64,000 nt of DNA, from positions 36,145 through 100,144 of the forward strand of contig NZ_JAAWWP010000022.1 of the NCBI RefSeq assembly GCF_012273655.1, written 5' to 3'. Positions 61,632 to 64,000 of this stretch are shown here, one piece after another (the first letter of the stretch is position 1; each line of letters begins with the position of its first letter). The translations under genes were made by a program, and so were the position numbers. The stretch is from Streptomyces physcomitrii (GTDB taxonomy: Bacteria; Actinomycetota; Actinomycetes; Streptomycetales; Streptomycetaceae). The notes beneath the pieces are model-generated. The model had not been told where the DNA came from. It did not search any database and saw only the letters and a list, made by a program, of their open reading frames with translations.

Positions 61632-62747
61632 TCAGGCGGTACGGGAGCGCTTCTCGGGCTTCGGCGCGGTGCGTTCCGGTACCTGGATCTCGCGTTCGGC
61701 GCCCGGGGTGCCCTCGGCCAGCTCCCGGCTGCGCTCCCGCTCGGCGTTGAACTCGGCGCCGAGCAGGACGGCCAGGTTCGTGATCCACAGCCAGACCAGG
61801 AAGACGATGACGCCGCCGAGCGCCCCGTAGGTCTTGTTGTACGTACCGAAGTACGCGGCGTAGAAGGTGAAGCCCACGGAGGCCAGGAGCCACAGGACGA
61901 GGGCCAGGACGGCGCCCGGCACCACGGACTTCACGCCGCGCAGGCGGGCGTTGGGCGCGGCGTAGTAGAGCACGGTGAACATGAGCACGACGACAAGAAG
62001 CAGCACCGGCCACTTCGCCCAGTTCCACACCGTCACCGCGGCGTCGCCCGCGCCGACGGCCGAGCCGACCTCCTCGGCGAGCGGCCCGCTGACCACCAGG
62101 GCGAGGAGCACCAGGGCCTGGAGCAGGACGAGGACCAGCGTCACCAGCATCTGGAGCGGGCGGAGCTTGAAGAAGGACCGGCCCTCCTCGACCTCGTAGA
62201 TGCGGTTGGCGGCGCGGATGAAGGCGCCGATGTAGCCGGAGGCGGTCCACAGCGAGGAGAGGAGGCCGACGACCAGCAGGACGGAGCCGGTGCTGCGGCT
62301 CTCGGCGAGCTGGTCGAGGGGGCCCTTGAAGGTGTCGACCGCGGAGTCGGGGCCGATCCTGGCGATGAGGTCGGTGGCCTTCTCGACGAGGGTCTCCGGA
62401 TCCATGACCACGCTGACGAGGGCCACCAGCGCGATCAGCGCGGGGAAGACGGAGAGCACCGCGTAGTAGGTCAGGGCGGCGGCGGAGTCCGGGAGGTTGT
62501 CCTCCTGGAACTCGGCCAGGGTGCGCCTCAAGGTGGCGCCGAGGTCCCCGCGGCGCTTGTGCGGAGGGCCCAGCGGGCTCCGGCCGCTGCGCTTCTGCCC
62601 GTCCAGGCGCCCGGCGGCATGCGCGTCCGGCAGCCCGGCGTCGTGCCCGTCCGGCAGCCCGTCCCGCTGCCCGTCCGCGCCGGGCCCGGCCAGCGGCTCA
62701 CGACCGCGCTCCGGCGGCCCGTCGCCCTCGGCGTGTGCAGCAGACAT
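61632..62747 (-). CDS. YihY/BrkB-family membrane protein
   Basis: This 371-residue protein has a polar N-terminus with Gly/Asp/Arg-rich sequence, then six or seven helices with EFQEDNLPDSAAALTYYAVLSVFPALIALVALV, WTASGYIGAFIRAANRIYEVEEGR and NLAVLLGAEFNAERERSRELAEG. YihY/BrkB proteins are inner-membrane proteins of uncertain function, sometimes associated with serum resistance or stress. The C-terminus is a basic polar tail. It begins at the ATG at 62745-62747. Confidence 0.92.
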   Translation of the reverse strand: MSAAHAEGDGPPERGREPLAGPGADGQRDGLPDGHDAGLPDAHAAGRLDGQKRSGRSPLGPPHKRRGDLGATLRRTLAEFQEDNLPDSAAALTYYAVLSVFPALIALVALVSVVMDPETLVEKATDLIARIGPDSAVDTFKGPLDQLAESRSTGSVLLVVGLLSSLWTASGYIGAFIRAANRIYEVEEGRSFFKLRPLQMLVTLVLVLLQALVLLALVVSGPLAEEVGSAVGAGDAAVTVWNWAKWPVLLLVVVLMFTVLYYAAPNARLRGVKSVVPGAVLALVLWLLASVGFTFYAAYFGTYNKTYGALGGVIVFLVWLWITNLAVLLGAEFNAERERSRELAEGTPGAEREIQVPERTAPKPEKRSRTA

Positions 62748-62933
62748 GGGGACCTCTCTCCTCGGCCGCCCCCTGGTGCTGAGGCCGGCCTTTTCGGCAT
62801 CGGAGCCCGGGTGCCCCTGAGCGGCGCCGTCATGCCTGCCGAGACGGGAAATCGGTGGCGGCGGCAGAACTCCGCCCGCGAGGGGATCGCGGGCGGAGCC
62901 GGTGGTGCGGGGGGGCGGGCCGGTGCCGGACCG

Positions 62934-63749
62934 TCAGTCCTCGTGGGTGACGCTCACCTCGTGCATCTCGACCTCGCCGTAGTTGTCCTCGCTGCACGGG
63001 GAGGAGTTCTCGCAGCGGGCCTGGGTGTAGGCGCCCGCCTTGAAGTAGTTGCTGGAGTCGGAGGATTCGAGGGTGGTCTCCAGCTCACCGTTGTAGTACA
63101 CCTCGATCTCGCCGTCCTCCACGACATAGCCGAACTCGAAGACCGTGCCCAGCTCGTAGTCGTCGGTGATCAGATGGTGGTGGGTGGTGTCCCCCTCGGT
63201 GACGTAGAGCTTGGAGCCCTCCAGGCGCAGGGCGGTGACATCGTCGTCGCCGCCGTGGATCTGGGCGCCGACCACGTGCGGCTTGTCCTCCGGGAGGTGG
63301 GTGAAGGCCTCCCGGACGGTCAGGGTGTGCCTGCCGGAGGTCGAGGACCACTCGATCTCGTCCTCGCCGTCGCTCTCCATCTCGCGCAGCTCGGTACGGG
63401 GGTTGCTCGAACCCCCGGTGGTGACCCCGTTGACCGGGGCGCGGAAGCGGACCGCGTCCCCGGAGTCGGCGACCTTGAAGTAGGGGTCCTTGACGTAGTC
63501 GTCGAGCTCCGGCTGGAAGATCTCGGTGGGGTCCTCCTCCTCACCGATGGGCAGCGTCAGCTTCCAGTTGCCGAGCTCCAGCACCTCGGACGGCAGCGCG
63601 GCCCGCTGGCCCCCGGCGCCGGACTGCGTACCGGTGGCCTGGGCGGAGCCCGGCGCGAGGAGCGCCGCCACGACCACAGCGAGCGGGACGGCCGCCGCCA
63701 GGGAACGCCGGGCACGGGTGCCGGTACGGGACGAACGGATCTCTGTCAC
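62934..63749 (-). CDS. Secreted polysaccharide lyase family 7 (alginate lyase-like)
   Basis: This 271-residue protein has a signal peptide (RRSLAAAVPLAVVVAALLAPGSAQA) and then the PL7 jelly roll. The three family signatures are present: NPRTELREM (R-x-E-L-R), GAQIHG (QIH) and NYFKAGAYTQ (YFKAGxY). These enzymes depolymerise alginate or related uronic-acid polymers by beta-elimination. There are no extra domains. It is 186 bp from the BrkB gene on the same strand. Confidence 0.93.
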   Translation of the reverse strand: MTEIRSSRTGTRARRSLAAAVPLAVVVAALLAPGSAQATGTQSGAGGQRAALPSEVLELGNWKLTLPIGEEEDPTEIFQPELDDYVKDPYFKVADSGDAVRFRAPVNGVTTGGSSNPRTELREMESDGEDEIEWSSTSGRHTLTVREAFTHLPEDKPHVVGAQIHGGDDDVTALRLEGSKLYVTEGDTTHHHLITDDYELGTVFEFGYVVEDGEIEVYYNGELETTLESSDSSNYFKAGAYTQARCENSSPCSEDNYGEVEMHEVSVTHED

Positions 63750-63874
63750 GGGAGTGAACCTCCGTAGGGGAAGGGCGAGTTCACCGGTACCGCCGGGTGC
63801 TTCCGCCGGTACCTGCGGCCTGTCGCGGGTGACCGTAGAGGGGGTGCGACGGGGAGGGTCCCGCCGGGTGGGGG

Positions 63875-64000
63875 CTAGGTGCTGTCCGGCGGATCACTGG
63901 CGGAGCCAAAGTCGAATGGCCGCGGCGGTGACGGTGCCGTGGAAGACGTAGGCCCGCTTGTCGTAACGGGTCGCGACCGCGCGGGAGTTCTTGAGTCGGT
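63875..64000 (-). mobile_element. IS5-family insertion sequence, 3' end
   Basis: The minus strand ends with a stop at 63894-63896 after codons reading LKNSRAVATRYDKRAYVFHG, then TVTAAAIRLWLRQ. This matches the end of IS5-family DDE transposases common in Streptomyces. Just outside lies AGGTGCTGTCCGGCGGATCA next to a CTAG (63875-63878), where the terminal inverted repeat and target site of this group are expected. The start of the transposase is beyond the window. Confidence 0.85.

Overview
The window is high-GC actinobacterial chromosome, almost certainly Streptomyces: most codons end in G or C, many starts are GTG, genes often overlap as GTGA or ATGA, Tat and lipoprotein exports are typical, and there is a tandem glycine riboswitch. 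From memory (not searched), the order sdaA-glyA-gcvH-gcvT, an opp peptide ABC operon, a cysteine desulfurase, mnmA, ligA, a GGDEF/EAL protein, gatC-gatA-gatB matches the conserved core of S. coelicolor around SCO5469-SCO5501, so this is core chromosome with several accessory insertions and remnants.

Layout. 1-10.5 kb: end of a LacI-type regulator, a very large LuxR (LAL) regulator coupled to a small basic protein, a pair of small membrane proteins, an MMPL transporter, a stand-alone Pycsar-effector-like membrane protein, an AraC/GyrI regulator and an ArsB C-terminal remnant. 10.7-16.2 kb: the gat operon (Asp/Glu-tRNA amidotransferase). Here a two-gene ABC-type ATPase plus DUF4276 (TOPRIM-like) cassette lies between the small gene after gatA and gatB, and its last gene overlaps gatB by 4 bp. 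16.3-24.1 kb: a palindromic repeat element, the c-di-GMP protein RmdB, ligA, a MetE-like protein, an SDR, a LOG-family protein and a DUF427 protein. 24.4-30.5 kb: secreted M4 protease, arginase-like protein, mnmA, a Tat-exported amidase, a second palindromic element beside an NRPS condensation-domain fragment, and a lipoprotein. 30.7-40 kb: an alpha/beta hydrolase without a nucleophile serine, cysteine desulfurase, a second copy of the small membrane-protein pair facing a FabR-like TetR regulator, a dehalogenase-like hydrolase, a secreted GH16 glucanase, a solitary OLD-type TOPRIM protein, a WYL regulator, a thioesterase and a TRIC-type channel.

40-46.5 kb is a five-gene oligopeptide ABC operon with a strong hairpin between the binding-protein and permease genes. 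47-54.5 kb is a glycine/serine block: two SseB-like proteins and a P-loop protein on one side and, divergently, a glycine riboswitch followed by gcvT, gcvH, glyA and sdaA. 54.5-64 kb holds an AbiEii toxin remnant, a type-B carboxylesterase, a PdxH-like oxidase, a HxlR-peroxiredoxin fusion regulator divergent from a second-type enolase, an FG-GAP secreted protein, a BrkB-family membrane protein, a family 7 alginate lyase, and the end of an IS5-family element at the right edge.

The best candidate for an undescribed system is the ATPase-DUF4276 pair wired into gatB expression. The window also holds an orphan Pycsar-like effector, a solitary OLD TOPRIM protein and an AbiEii scar, but these are scattered and nothing shows that they act together.
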